Below, in pieces: positions 10,800 through 18,149 of a stretch of 64,000 nucleotides of DNA. Source of the DNA: Streptomyces sp. NBC_01294 (GTDB lineage: Bacteria; Actinomycetota; Actinomycetes; Streptomycetales; Streptomycetaceae); contig NZ_CP108423.1 in assembly GCF_035917235.1 (NCBI RefSeq), positions 6,229,501-6,293,500 of the forward strand, given 5' to 3'. How positions within the stretch are numbered: position 1 is the stretch's first letter; each line of letters opens with the position of its first letter. The notes beneath the pieces were generated by a model. That model did no database searches. It was not told the origin of the DNA and worked only from the letters and a program-made list of their open reading frames with translations. The translations under genes and the position numbers were made by a program.

Positions 10800-10823
10800 A
10801 TGGCAAATCTCCTCGCGGATTAG
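10800..10823 (+). CDS. Candidate leader peptide MANLLAD before the ABC-F gene
   Basis: A seven-codon reading frame (ATG GCA AAT CTC CTC GCG GAT TAG) beginning where transcription from the TAGAAT box should start; a second in-frame ATG lies at 10791. It ends 63 bp before the ABC-F start, and a short AT-containing hairpin (CGAAGCTTCG) follows its stop. Upstream micro-ORFs ahead of resistance-type ABC-F genes are known to mediate ribosome-dependent attenuation. Whether this one is translated is unproven; such a short frame can arise by chance. Confidence 0.35.
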   Translation: MANLLAD

Positions 10824-10886
10824 CGGCGTCGAAGCTTCGCGTCCTGCCCCCTCTTCCGCCGTCCCGACCCGCCCTGGAGTATTTCC

Positions 10887-12485
10887 GTGATCACCGCCAC
10901 CGGCATCGAGCTGCGCGCCGGCGCCCGCATCCTCATCGAGTCCGCCTCCTTCCGTGTCGCCAAGGGCGACCGCATCGGCCTGGTCGGCCGCAACGGAGCG
11001 GGCAAGACCACCCTCACCAAGTGCCTCGCGGGCGAGGGCCAGCCCGCCGCCGGCTCCATCGCCCGCTCGGGCGAGGTCGGCTACCTCCCGCAGGACCCGC
11101 GGACCGGCGACCTCGAGGTCCTCGCCAGCGACCGGATCCTGTCCGCCCGCGGCCTCGACGTCCTGATCAAGAAGATGCGCATGAACGAGGAGCGCATCGC
11201 CAACGGCAGCGGCGGCACCCGGGAGAAGGCGCTGCGCCAGTACGAGCGCCAGGAGACCGAGTTCCTCACCAAGGGCGGGTACGCCGCCGAGTCCGAGGCC
11301 GCGACCATCTCCGCCGCCCTCGGCCTGCCCGACCGGGTGCTCGGCCAGCCGCTGCACACCCTCTCCGGCGGCCAGCGCCGCCGCGTCGAGCTGGCCCGGA
11401 TCCTCTTCTCGGACGCCGACACCCTGCTCCTCGACGAGCCGACGAACCACCTCGACGCCGACTCCATCGTCTGGCTGCGCGACTACCTGAAGAACTACCG
11501 CGGCGGCTTCATCGTGATCTCCCACGATGTCGACCTGGTCGAGACCGTCGTCAACAAGGTCTTCTACCTGGACGCCAACCGCGCCCAGATCGACGTCTAC
11601 AACATGGGCTGGAAGCTTTACCAGCAGCAGCGCGAGGCCGACGAGAAGCGCCGCAAGCGCGAGCGCCAGAACGCGGAGAAGAAGGCCGCGGCCCTGAACT
11701 CGCAGGCCGACAAGATGCGTGCCAAGGCGACCAAGACCGTCGCCGCGCAGAACATGGCCAAGCGTGCCGACCGGCTGCTCGCGGGCCTGGACGCCGTCCG
11801 CATCTCCGACAAGGTCGCCAAGCTGCGCTTCCCCGACCCGGCGCCCTGCGGCAAGACCCCGCTGACCGCCGAGGGCCTCTCCAAGTCGTACGGCTCGCTG
11901 GAGATCTTCACCGACGTCGACCTGGCCATCGACAAGGGCTCCCGCGTCGTCATCCTCGGCCTCAACGGCGCCGGCAAGACCACCCTGCTGCGCCTGCTGT
12001 CGGGCACGGAGAAGCCCGACACCGGCCAGGTCACCCCGGGACACGGCCTCAAGCTCGGCTACTACGCCCAGGAGCACGAGACCCTGGACCCGGAGCGCAC
12101 GGTCCTGGAGAACATGCGCTCCTCCGCGCCCGACCTGGACCTGGTCGCCGTCCGCAAGACGCTCGGCTCCTTCCTCTTCTCCGGCGACGACGTGGACAAG
12201 CCCGCCGGGGTGCTCTCCGGTGGCGAGAAGACCCGTCTCGCCCTCGCCACGCTGGTCGTCTCCTCGGCCAACGTGCTGCTCCTCGACGAGCCCACGAACA
12301 ACCTCGACCCGGCCAGCCGCGAGGAGATCCTGGGCGCGCTGCGCACGTACAAGGGCGCGGTCATCCTCGTCACGCACGACGAGGGCGCCGTCGAGGCGCT
12401 GGAGCCGGAGCGGATCATCCTGCTCCCGGACGGTGTCGAGGACCTGTGGGGACCGGACTACCGGGACCTGGTCGCCCTCGCCTGA
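10887..12485 (+). CDS. ABC-F family ATPase (translation factor/ribosome protection type)
   Basis: A soluble 532-residue protein with two ABC ATPase domains and no membrane spans, the ABC-F layout. Domain 1 has Walker A GRNGAGKTT (about residue 34), signature LSGGQRRR and Walker B LLLDEPTNHLD. A charged helical linker rich in Lys/Arg/Glu (about residues 245-290) corresponds to the P-site tRNA interaction motif region. Domain 2 has GLNGAGKTT, LSGGEKTRL and LLLDEPTNNLD. Starts at GTG 10887 behind CTGGAG. ABC-F proteins act on the ribosome, either as general translation factors or by displacing antibiotics; the sequence alone does not separate these. A possible leader peptide precedes it. Confidence 0.92.
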   Translation: MITATGIELRAGARILIESASFRVAKGDRIGLVGRNGAGKTTLTKCLAGEGQPAAGSIARSGEVGYLPQDPRTGDLEVLASDRILSARGLDVLIKKMRMNEERIANGSGGTREKALRQYERQETEFLTKGGYAAESEAATISAALGLPDRVLGQPLHTLSGGQRRRVELARILFSDADTLLLDEPTNHLDADSIVWLRDYLKNYRGGFIVISHDVDLVETVVNKVFYLDANRAQIDVYNMGWKLYQQQREADEKRRKRERQNAEKKAAALNSQADKMRAKATKTVAAQNMAKRADRLLAGLDAVRISDKVAKLRFPDPAPCGKTPLTAEGLSKSYGSLEIFTDVDLAIDKGSRVVILGLNGAGKTTLLRLLSGTEKPDTGQVTPGHGLKLGYYAQEHETLDPERTVLENMRSSAPDLDLVAVRKTLGSFLFSGDDVDKPAGVLSGGEKTRLALATLVVSSANVLLLDEPTNNLDPASREEILGALRTYKGAVILVTHDEGAVEALEPERIILLPDGVEDLWGPDYRDLVALA

Positions 12486-12556
12486 CCCCGGCGGGGCCCG
12501 GCCGGTCCCCGCTCCGGCCGCCCTGCGGCTGCGCCGCGGCCCTGATCCAATTCCTT

Positions 12557-12585
12557 ATGGATCATTCGGCTCAGGGGTGATCCAT
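12557..12585. repeat. Inverted repeat with GATC cores downstream of the ABC-F gene
   Basis: ATGGATCA and TGATCCAT form 8-bp perfect arms separated by 13 bp, in a locally AT-richer stretch. A further GATC lies at 12544 and GATCAT at 12839, just before gbn. The 12486-12880 region holds no gene; besides this repeat it has the terminator hairpin at 12628. The repeat could be an operator for the downstream gbn-like gene or a weak RNA stem. Confidence 0.5.
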
Positions 12586-12627
12586 CATCTGAGTGAGACG
12601 GTCTCGTACCGTTGCACGTCGTTCGAG

Positions 12628-12674
12628 GGCCCCGGCCGCACCAGTGAAGGTGCGCGGCCGGGGCCTTTCGTTTT
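12628..12674 (+). terminator. Terminator between the ABC-F and gbn-like genes
   Basis: GGCCCCGGCCGC pairs with GCGGCCGGGGCC around a loop that itself contains the small ACC/GGT pairing, followed by TTTCGTTTT. The T-rich tail makes this the most classical intrinsic terminator in the window. It should end transcription from the ABC-F gene or a short transcript starting near 12600. Confidence 0.8.
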
Positions 12675-12880
12675 CCACCGTCCGGCCTCTGACCTGGCGA
12701 TTCCCGGCGCGAGCGGTGGAGTGTGACGGAAGTCATGCGGCGGAAGAGAAGATTCCGTTCTGCTCGGCCGTCCACTGCTCGAGAAATGCCGCCGTACCGA
12801 CCTTGCTGAATGGGTGGCCAGGAAGCGTGGGAGGGGTGATCATGAGAAGTCCAGAGCGCACTTCCCATGAGGAGGCACGG

Positions 12881-13102
12881 GTGGCCGAGACTCTGAAGAA
12901 GGGCAGCCGGGTAACCGGCGCCGCGCGCGACAAGCTCGCGGCAGACCTGAAGAAGAAGTACGACTCCGGTGCGAGTATCCGGGCGCTGGCCGAAGAGACC
13001 GGCCGGTCCTATGGATTCGTCCACCGGATGCTCAGTGAGTCCGGGGTTTCACTGCGTGGCCGCGGAGGCGCGACACGTGGCAAGAAGGCGGCTACGGCCT
13101 GA
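12881..13102 (+). CDS. gbn: Gbn-like small helix-turn-helix nucleoid-associated protein
   Basis: A 73-residue basic protein beginning MAETLKKGSRVTGAARDKLAADLKKKYDSG with a helix-turn-helix SIRALAEETGRSYGFVHRMLSESGVSLRGRGG and a Lys-rich end. It resembles S. coelicolor SCO1839, reported as the GATC-binding nucleoid-associated protein Gbn that influences sporulation and antibiotic production. The neighbouring ABC-F and enoyl-CoA hydratase genes fit that locus. GTG 12881 follows AGGAGG by five bases; an alternative ATG at 12842, also with GGGAGG upstream, would add 13 residues. Identity is inferred from remembered family features. Confidence 0.78.
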   Translation: MAETLKKGSRVTGAARDKLAADLKKKYDSGASIRALAEETGRSYGFVHRMLSESGVSLRGRGGATRGKKAATA

Positions 13103-13207
13103 CCCCGGTCCCATCGGTTCCAACGCGTCAACGGCTCCAAGGCTCACATGATCCGACGTTTCCTTCGGTGACCCCCGGTCGGCCCTTTGGTCGACTGGGT
13201 GGTTACT

Positions 13208-13244
13208 GTGCAGTCACTTAGGCCGAGCTTGCGGCCGACTGCAC
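13208..13244 (+). repeat. Stem-loop in the enoyl-CoA hydratase leader
   Basis: GTGCAGTC at 13208-13215 and GACTGCAC at 13237-13244 are perfect 8-bp inverted arms. Inside them GGCCG and CGGCC form a second stem, leaving a 5-nt bulge (ACTTA) on the left. The structure ends four bases before the GGAGG ribosome binding site of the next gene. It could be an operator in DNA or a translational control hairpin in RNA. Confidence 0.55.
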
Positions 13245-13259
13245 ACCGGAGGCATACGG

Positions 13260-14039
13260 ATGGCTCTGCTCGACAAGGACGGCGTACGACTCACCGTCGA
13301 CGACACGGTCGCCACGGTGACACTGACCAATCCGGCCAAGCGAAATGCCCAATCCCCCGCGCTCTGGCGGGCTTTGGCCGAGGCCGGGAGGTTGTTGCCG
13401 GGCACCGTTCGGGTCGTCGTGCTGCGCGGTGAGGGCAAGTCCTTCTCCGCAGGGCTCGACCGGCAGGCGTTCACCCCCGAAGGTTTCGAGGGCGAGCCGT
13501 CCTTCCTCGATCTGGCACGCGGTTCGGACGAACTGCTCGACTCCACGATCGCCGAGTACCAGGAGGCATTCACCTGGTGGAGGCGCAACGACATCATCTC
13601 CGTCGCCGCCGTGCAGGGGCACGCGATCGGCGCCGGCTTCCAGCTCGCGCTCGCGTGCGACCTGCGCGTGGTCGCGGACGACGTGCAGTTCGCCATGCGC
13701 GAGACCAGCCTGGGCCTGGTCCCCGACCTGGCCGGTACCCAGCCCCTGACCTCCCTGGTCGGTTACGCCCGCGCGCTCGAGATCTGCGCGACGGGCCGCT
13801 TCGTGCATGCCGAGGAGGCGGAGCGGGTCGGCCTCGCGAACCTGGTGGTCGCGGCGGACGAGCTCGACGCCGCCGTGCAGGACCTCACCAGCGCCCTGCT
13901 GGCTCCGCCGCGCGACGCCGTGATCGAGACCAAGGCGCTGCTGCGCGCCGCGCCGTCCCGTCCGTACGACGACCAGCGCACCGCCGAGCGCGCCGCCCAG
14001 GCCCGCCGCCTGCGGGACCTGGCGGGCCTCTCGGACTGA
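13260..14039 (+). CDS. Enoyl-CoA hydratase/isomerase (crotonase) family protein
   Basis: A 259-residue single-domain crotonase family protein. The first oxyanion-hole segment is VVLRGEGKSFSAGLDRQAF and the second is VAAVQGHAIGAGFQLALACDLRVVADD, followed by the family segment GLVPDLAGTQPLTSLVGYARALEICATGRFVHAEEAERVGLAN. The usual catalytic glutamate positions of classical hydratases appear to be altered (ETSLGLVPDLAGT carries Asp rather than the usual second Glu). It may therefore be an isomerase or another CoA-ester enzyme. ATG 13260 follows GGAGG at seven bases. A structured leader precedes it; no obvious operon partner. Confidence 0.88.
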   Translation: MALLDKDGVRLTVDDTVATVTLTNPAKRNAQSPALWRALAEAGRLLPGTVRVVVLRGEGKSFSAGLDRQAFTPEGFEGEPSFLDLARGSDELLDSTIAEYQEAFTWWRRNDIISVAAVQGHAIGAGFQLALACDLRVVADDVQFAMRETSLGLVPDLAGTQPLTSLVGYARALEICATGRFVHAEEAERVGLANLVVAADELDAAVQDLTSALLAPPRDAVIETKALLRAAPSRPYDDQRTAERAAQARRLRDLAGLSD

Positions 14040-14247
14040 CCCGCGGCCGCGCCGCCGTCGCCGGGGCTCCGTCGGGCGAACTGTCCGAGCCCGGCGGCGG
14101 CGCCGCTGCGGGGGCCGGCCCCCGGACCTCCGCTCCTCAAACGCCTGAGGGGTGGATTTGTGCCGACCGGCGTAGTCCTCACGCGTGGCCGCCCTTCCGC
14201 GCTTACCGTGGTGTCGAGTGAGTCCGCACGCAGGGAAGGGACACGCC

Positions 14248-14682
14248 ATGACCGAATCCAGCGCAGGCGGCGGCTCCGCCAGGGAGCCCGCCGAGCGGGG
14301 GCGCACCACCATCGCCGACGGGGTGGTCGAGAAGATCGCCGGACTGGCCGCCCGCGAGGTGGTCGGCGTCCACGCCATGGGCAGCGGCAGCGGGCTCTCC
14401 CGTACGTTCGGGGCCGTCCGCGACCGGGTGCCCGGCGGCGGCAAGGCCGGTGTCAGCCGCGGGGTCAAGGCCGAGGTCGGCGAGGTACAGACGGCCCTCG
14501 ACCTGGAGATCGTCGTCGACTACGGCGTGTCGATCCGCGACGTGGCCCGTGCGGTCCGTGAGAACGTCATCTCGGCGGTGGAGCGGATGACCGGCCTGGA
14601 GGTCGTCGAGGTCAACATCGCCGTCGGCGACGTCAAGCTGCCCGACGAGCCCGACGAGGAGCCGGAGTCCCGTCTCCAGTAG
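14248..14682 (+). CDS. Asp23/Gls24 family envelope stress protein, paralogue 1
   Basis: A 144-residue Asp23/Gls24-domain protein. The conserved block GRTTIADGVVEKIAGLAAREVVGVHAMG opens the domain, and LEIVVDYGVSIRDVARAVRENVISAVERMTGLEVVEVNIAVGDVKL closes it. The N-terminal tail is Gly/Ser-rich and the C-terminus is acidic. In Gram-positive bacteria these proteins are cytoplasmic but tethered to the membrane by AmaP and are induced by envelope stress. It is the first gene of a five-gene cluster with short gaps or overlaps. ATG 14248 follows GGGAAGGG by seven bases. The 14040-14247 gap contains a short piece of the dispersed repeat and no gene. Confidence 0.9.
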   Translation: MTESSAGGGSAREPAERGRTTIADGVVEKIAGLAAREVVGVHAMGSGSGLSRTFGAVRDRVPGGGKAGVSRGVKAEVGEVQTALDLEIVVDYGVSIRDVARAVRENVISAVERMTGLEVVEVNIAVGDVKLPDEPDEEPESRLQ

Positions 14683-14698
14683 CCGAGAGGAGCCCGCA

Positions 14699-14884
14699 AT
14701 GAGCATGGCGATCGCCGGCCTCTTCGCCGGCATGGCCCTGGCGTTCGCCGGTTACTTCGGCGGGTTCGGAGCCTTCCTCCTGGTGGCGGCCCTCGGCACG
14801 ATCGGGTTCGTCGCCGGGCGCTTCCTCGACGGGGACCTGGAAGCCGGGGACCTGTTCCGCCGCCGCGACGACCGGCGCGGGTGA
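14699..14884 (+). CDS. Small membrane protein of the Asp23/AmaP operon
   Basis: A 61-residue protein, MSMAIAGLFAGMALAFAGYFG, with one long or two short hydrophobic segments up to about residue 43 and a charged C-terminus (DLFRRRDDRRG). It resembles the short DUF2273-like membrane proteins that accompany Asp23 genes. It lies 16 bp after the first Asp23 gene with GAGAGGAG at good spacing. Probably a membrane component of the same complex (inference). Confidence 0.82.
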   Translation: MSMAIAGLFAGMALAFAGYFGGFGAFLLVAALGTIGFVAGRFLDGDLEAGDLFRRRDDRRG

Positions 14885-14891
14885 GGCGCCG

Positions 14892-15305
14892 ATGAACACC
14901 CCGCCACCGGCCACCCCGCCACCGGCGACCCCGCCCGGGGTCCCCCCGCCGCCCCGGGCCGTCGCGCCCCGGGTGGCCGCCGCGGACCGCGGGGCCACCC
15001 GCATCGCCGACCGGGTCGTCGCCAAGATCGCCGCCCAGGCCGCCCGGGAGGCGCTCGCCACGACCTCGGGCGCGCCCCCGCACGCGACCGTCACCGTGCA
15101 CCACGACATCGCACGGGTCCGGGTGAGCCTGGAGCTCGACTACCCCTCCGACCTCGCCGCCCAGTGCGCGGCCGTACGACGCCAGGTCGCCCTGCGCATC
15201 GAGGAGTGCGCGTCGATGTCCGTACCCGAGGTGGACGTCGACATCGAGCACCTGCACTCCGCCCACACCCGGACGCACGCCGGGCGGGACCGGCGGCTGC
15301 GGTGA
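14892..15305 (+). CDS. Asp23/Gls24 family protein, paralogue 2
   Basis: A 137-residue protein with a proline-rich N-terminus (repeats of PPATP up to residue 30) and a shortened Asp23-like domain: GATRIADRVVAKIAAQAAREAL, then VHHDIARVRVSLELDYPSDLAAQCAAVRRQVALRIEECASMSVPEVDVDIEHL. It starts seven bases after the small membrane protein gene and its stop overlaps the GTG of the next gene (GTGA). The proline-rich leader distinguishes it from paralogue 1 and may be a protein interaction segment. Confidence 0.85.
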   Translation: MNTPPPATPPPATPPGVPPPPRAVAPRVAAADRGATRIADRVVAKIAAQAAREALATTSGAPPHATVTVHHDIARVRVSLELDYPSDLAAQCAAVRRQVALRIEECASMSVPEVDVDIEHLHSAHTRTHAGRDRRLR

Positions 15306-15886
15306 CGGCCCCCGCCCCCACCAAGGCCGGCCCCACCAGGGCCGACCGCACCAGCGCCGCCCGGTTCCGCTCCGCCCGGCGCATCCCCGCCGCGCTCACC
15401 GCCCTGGTCCTGCTGGGCGTGGCGGTGCTGTTCCTGTACGACCTGGCCGCCGTGCTGACCGACCGGCCCGGCATGCGCTGGCGCCGCGAACTCGTCCACC
15501 AGCTGGAGACGCGGACCCCCGCGGACCTGGCGGTGCAGCTGACCGGCGGGGCCCTGGCCCTGGCCGGGGCGGTGCTCCTGCTGCTGGCGCTCGCCCCGGG
15601 GCTGCGCGGGATCCTGACGATGCGGAGCCCGGACCCGGGCGCGGGCGTACGGGCCGGGATCGGGCGCAAGGACGCCGCGCAGATCCTGCGGGACCGGGCC
15701 ATGGAGGTGTCCGGGGTGCGCTCGGTCCGGGTCAGGGTGGGCCGTTCCCGCATCAGGGTGAGGGCCACCTCGCACTTCCGCGAACTGGACGACGTACGGG
15801 CCGACCTGGACGCGGTCCTCGCCGTCGGCATCGAGGAACTGGGCCTCGTGCACCCGCCGCAGCCGCGGGTGCGGGTCAGGAGGTGA
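15302..15886 (+). CDS. Membrane protein of the Asp23 operon (DUF6286-like)
   Basis: A 194-residue protein with two transmembrane helices, about residues 31-51 (ALTALVLLGVAVLFLYDLAAVL) and 79-101 (LTGGALALAGAVLLLLALAPGL), followed by a soluble domain. That domain contains RDRAMEVSGVRSVRVRVGRSRIRVRATSHFRELDDVRADLDAVLAVGIEELGL, a beta-alpha pattern reminiscent of Asp23 domains. It resembles Streptomyces proteins annotated as DUF6286 next to Asp23 genes (recollection). GTG 15302 overlaps the previous stop; longer in-frame starts would sit inside the upstream gene. Confidence 0.8.
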   Translation: MTAPAPTKAGPTRADRTSAARFRSARRIPAALTALVLLGVAVLFLYDLAAVLTDRPGMRWRRELVHQLETRTPADLAVQLTGGALALAGAVLLLLALAPGLRGILTMRSPDPGAGVRAGIGRKDAAQILRDRAMEVSGVRSVRVRVGRSRIRVRATSHFRELDDVRADLDAVLAVGIEELGLVHPPQPRVRVRR

Positions 15887-15891
15887 GCGGG

Positions 15892-16449
15892 ATGCTCGGG
15901 GCGGTGAACCGGACGCTGCTGGCGCTGGTGGGAGCGGTCCTGCTGGCGGCCGGGGTCGTGCTGCTGACGGCCTCGTGGCCGCTGAACGGCCGGCACGCAC
16001 CGCTGTTGGCCGAGGAGGCCCGGCGCCGGTACTGGCACGCCGAGGACTGGTGGTGGTGGGCGGTGCTCTCCGGGCTCGGGCTGTGCGTCGTGCTGGCGCT
16101 GTGGTGGCTGCTGTCCCAGGTGAGGCGTCCGCGGCTGGCGGCGGTGGTCGTGGACACCGGCGACGGGGCGTACGCCCTGCTGCGGGGGCGCGCGCTGGAG
16201 GAGGCGGTGGCCGCGGAGACCGGCGCCGTGGAGGGGGTCGCGGGCTGCAGGGCCACCCTGCGCCGGCGACGCGGGGCGCCCGCCCTGCGGGTCGCCCTGG
16301 AACTGGAACCCCACGCGGTCCCCGCCGACGCCCTGGCCGCCGTGGCGGGCCAGGTCCTCACCCACGCCCGGACCTCGGCGGGCCTCCCGGAACTGCCGAC
16401 GGAGGCCCGCCTCAAGGTGACGTCCCACCGCGCCCAGCGCGTGACGTAG
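15892..16449 (+). CDS. amaP: Alkaline shock response membrane anchor AmaP-like protein
   Basis: A 185-residue protein with two transmembrane segments, a first at residues 8-30 (LLALVGAVLLAAGVVLLTASW) and a second after YWHAEDWWWW (AVLSGLGLCVVLALWWLL), then a cytoplasmic domain. This is the AmaP layout, in which the protein anchors Asp23 at the membrane. ATG 15892 is chosen because AGGAGG at 15878-15883 is eight bases upstream; the GTG at 15883 overlaps that Shine-Dalgarno. Last gene of the operon, converging on the next SDR gene 17 bp away. Confidence 0.83.
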   Translation: MLGAVNRTLLALVGAVLLAAGVVLLTASWPLNGRHAPLLAEEARRRYWHAEDWWWWAVLSGLGLCVVLALWWLLSQVRRPRLAAVVVDTGDGAYALLRGRALEEAVAAETGAVEGVAGCRATLRRRRGAPALRVALELEPHAVPADALAAVAGQVLTHARTSAGLPELPTEARLKVTSHRAQRVT

Positions 16450-16466
16450 CCCCCGGCAACGGCCGG

Positions 16467-17222
16467 TCAGAAACCGTGCCGGTAGCCGCCGTCGACCGGG
16501 AGCATGACGCCCGTCAGGTAGGAGGCCGCCGGGGAGAGCAGGAACGCCGCCGTGCGGCCGAACTCCTCCGGGGCGCCGTACCGCCGCAGCGGGATGCGGG
16601 ACTCGTTGCCCGCGCGCGCCGCCTCCGCGTCACCGGACAGCGCGTCGAGCTCGCGCACGCGGTCGGTGTCGATGCGCGCCGGAAGCAGGCCGACGACCCG
16701 GATCCCGCGCGGGCCGAGCTCCACCGACAGGGACTTCGCGAAGCCCGCCAGTCCCGGGCGCAGGCCGTTGGAGATGGTCAGGCCGGGGATCGGCTCGTGG
16801 ACCGAGCCCGACAGGACGAAGCCGATGACCCCGCCCTCGCCCAGCTCGGCGGCCGCCGCCCGCGCGAGGCGGACCGCGCCCAGGAAGACCGACTCGAAGG
16901 CCGCCGACCACTGCTCGTCGGTGTTGTCGGCCGCGGAGCCCGGAGCCGGTCCGCCGACGCTGATGAGGATGCCGTCGAGGCGGCCGAAGCGCTCGCGCGC
17001 GCCGGCGACGAGCCGGCCGGCCGCCGCCGGGTCGGCGTTGTCGGCCGCCACACCCGTGGCGTTCGGTCCGAGCGAGGCGGCGGCGTCGGCCGCCCGCTTC
17101 TCGTCCCGGCCCGTCAGGAGGACCTTCGCGCCGTCGGCGGTCAGTTCCCGGGCGGAGGCGAAGCCGAGGCCGCGCGTGGCCCCGGTGACGATGTAGACAC
17201 GGTCTTTCAGTCCAAGATCCAT
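16467..17222 (-). CDS. SDR-fold protein lacking the catalytic Tyr-Lys pair
   Basis: A 251-residue short-chain dehydrogenase/reductase fold protein. The cofactor motif TGATRGLG is intact at residues 13-20 and the end LTGVMLPVDGGYRHGF is SDR-typical. In the position where classical SDRs have YxxxK (for example YAASKAALVGF), this protein reads SNGLRPGLAGFAKSL, so Tyr is replaced by Ser and Lys by Arg, with two residues missing before it. It may bind nucleotide without classical reductase chemistry. It lies nine bases after the SURF1 gene and is probably co-transcribed with it. Confidence 0.86.
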   Translation of the reverse strand: MDLGLKDRVYIVTGATRGLGFASARELTADGAKVLLTGRDEKRAADAAASLGPNATGVAADNADPAAAGRLVAGARERFGRLDGILISVGGPAPGSAADNTDEQWSAAFESVFLGAVRLARAAAAELGEGGVIGFVLSGSVHEPIPGLTISNGLRPGLAGFAKSLSVELGPRGIRVVGLLPARIDTDRVRELDALSGDAEAARAGNESRIPLRRYGAPEEFGRTAAFLLSPAASYLTGVMLPVDGGYRHGF

Positions 17223-17231
17223 GCCGACACG

Positions 17232-18029
17232 CTACGCCGTCGCGTGCTCCTGTTCGGCGGCTTCCGCCTGCGCCGCCGCCTCCTCGCGGTCGCGCTTCTC
17301 CCGACGTACGAGGACCAGCCAGCCCACCGGCACCGCGGAGGCGAACAGCCACCACTGGACGGCGTACGCCATGTGCGCGCCGATCGAGTCGTGGTCGGGA
17401 TCGGCGACGGTCTCGGGGCCGCCGGCGGCCGCGGCCGGGTCGTCGAGCTCCAGGTATCCGCCGAGGACCGGCCGGCCCAGGTACTCCGCCTGCTGCACGC
17501 TGTTGATCAGCATCACCTGGCGGTCCGGCAGGCCCTTGCGGTTCTTGATGCCGCTGCCGCCGCTCGTCTCGTCGGCCTTCAGCCGGCCGGTGACAGTGAC
17601 CTCGCCCGCGGGTGCGGCCGGCACCGGCGGGTAGGCGCGGGGGTCGTCGCCGCCCGGCACCCAGCCGCGGTTGACCAGCACCACCCGGCCGTCGGCGAGG
17701 ACGAGCGGGGTCACGACGTGGAAGCCGACCTTGTCGTCGTTGTTGGTCCGCAGCCGTACGACAACCTCGTGCGCGGTGTCGTACGTGCCGGTCGCGGTGA
17801 CCGCACGCCAGAAGTCCGCGCGGGGCACCCGGTGGCCGGGGGAGGTGACCTCGGTCATGGCGACCGGCTCGGCCCGCAGGTTCGCCTCGATCAGCTGGTT
17901 CTGCGCGACCCGGTGCTCATGGCGGTGGTACTGCCAGAACCCGAGCTTGATCATCACGGGGATGAGGACGAGGGCCATGAGGGTGAGGCACACCCACTGC
18001 CGGGTCAGCACAAAGCGGTACACGCCCAC
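17232..18029 (-). CDS. SURF1 family cytochrome oxidase assembly protein
   Basis: A 265-residue SURF1-family membrane protein that assists haem-copper oxidase maturation. It has the expected two transmembrane helices, near the N-terminus (QWVCLTLMALVLIPVMIKLGFWQ) and near the C-terminus (AYAVQWWLFASAVPVGWLVLV), with the loop between them outside. Family signatures are GFWQYHRHEHR, VVLVNRGWVPGG and AYAVQWW. A charged Glu/Ala-rich tail ends the protein. GTG 18029 is used; GTG 18023 is possible. Downstream SDR gene follows after nine bases. Confidence 0.92.
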   Translation of the reverse strand: MGVYRFVLTRQWVCLTLMALVLIPVMIKLGFWQYHRHEHRVAQNQLIEANLRAEPVAMTEVTSPGHRVPRADFWRAVTATGTYDTAHEVVVRLRTNNDDKVGFHVVTPLVLADGRVVLVNRGWVPGGDDPRAYPPVPAAPAGEVTVTGRLKADETSGGSGIKNRKGLPDRQVMLINSVQQAEYLGRPVLGGYLELDDPAAAAGGPETVADPDHDSIGAHMAYAVQWWLFASAVPVGWLVLVRREKRDREEAAAQAEAAEQEHATA

Positions 18030-18050
18030 GACGTTACCCCCAGCGCGGAG

Positions 18051-18081
18051 GACCCCGGCGGCCGGGTGGCCGTCCGGGGTC
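18051..18081 (-). terminator. Hairpin after the small zinc-ribbon gene
   Basis: GACCCCGG and CCGGGGTC make a perfect 8-bp stem around a 15-nt loop, located between the 77-residue gene and the SURF1 start on the minus strand. It has no T-run, as is common in this genome type. Confidence 0.5.
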
Positions 18082-18149
18082 GTGACAGGAGGACGGGGCG
18101 GACGCCCCGGGGGAACGCGGGCCGGGAACGCCCGCGGGGTGCGGGGGAG

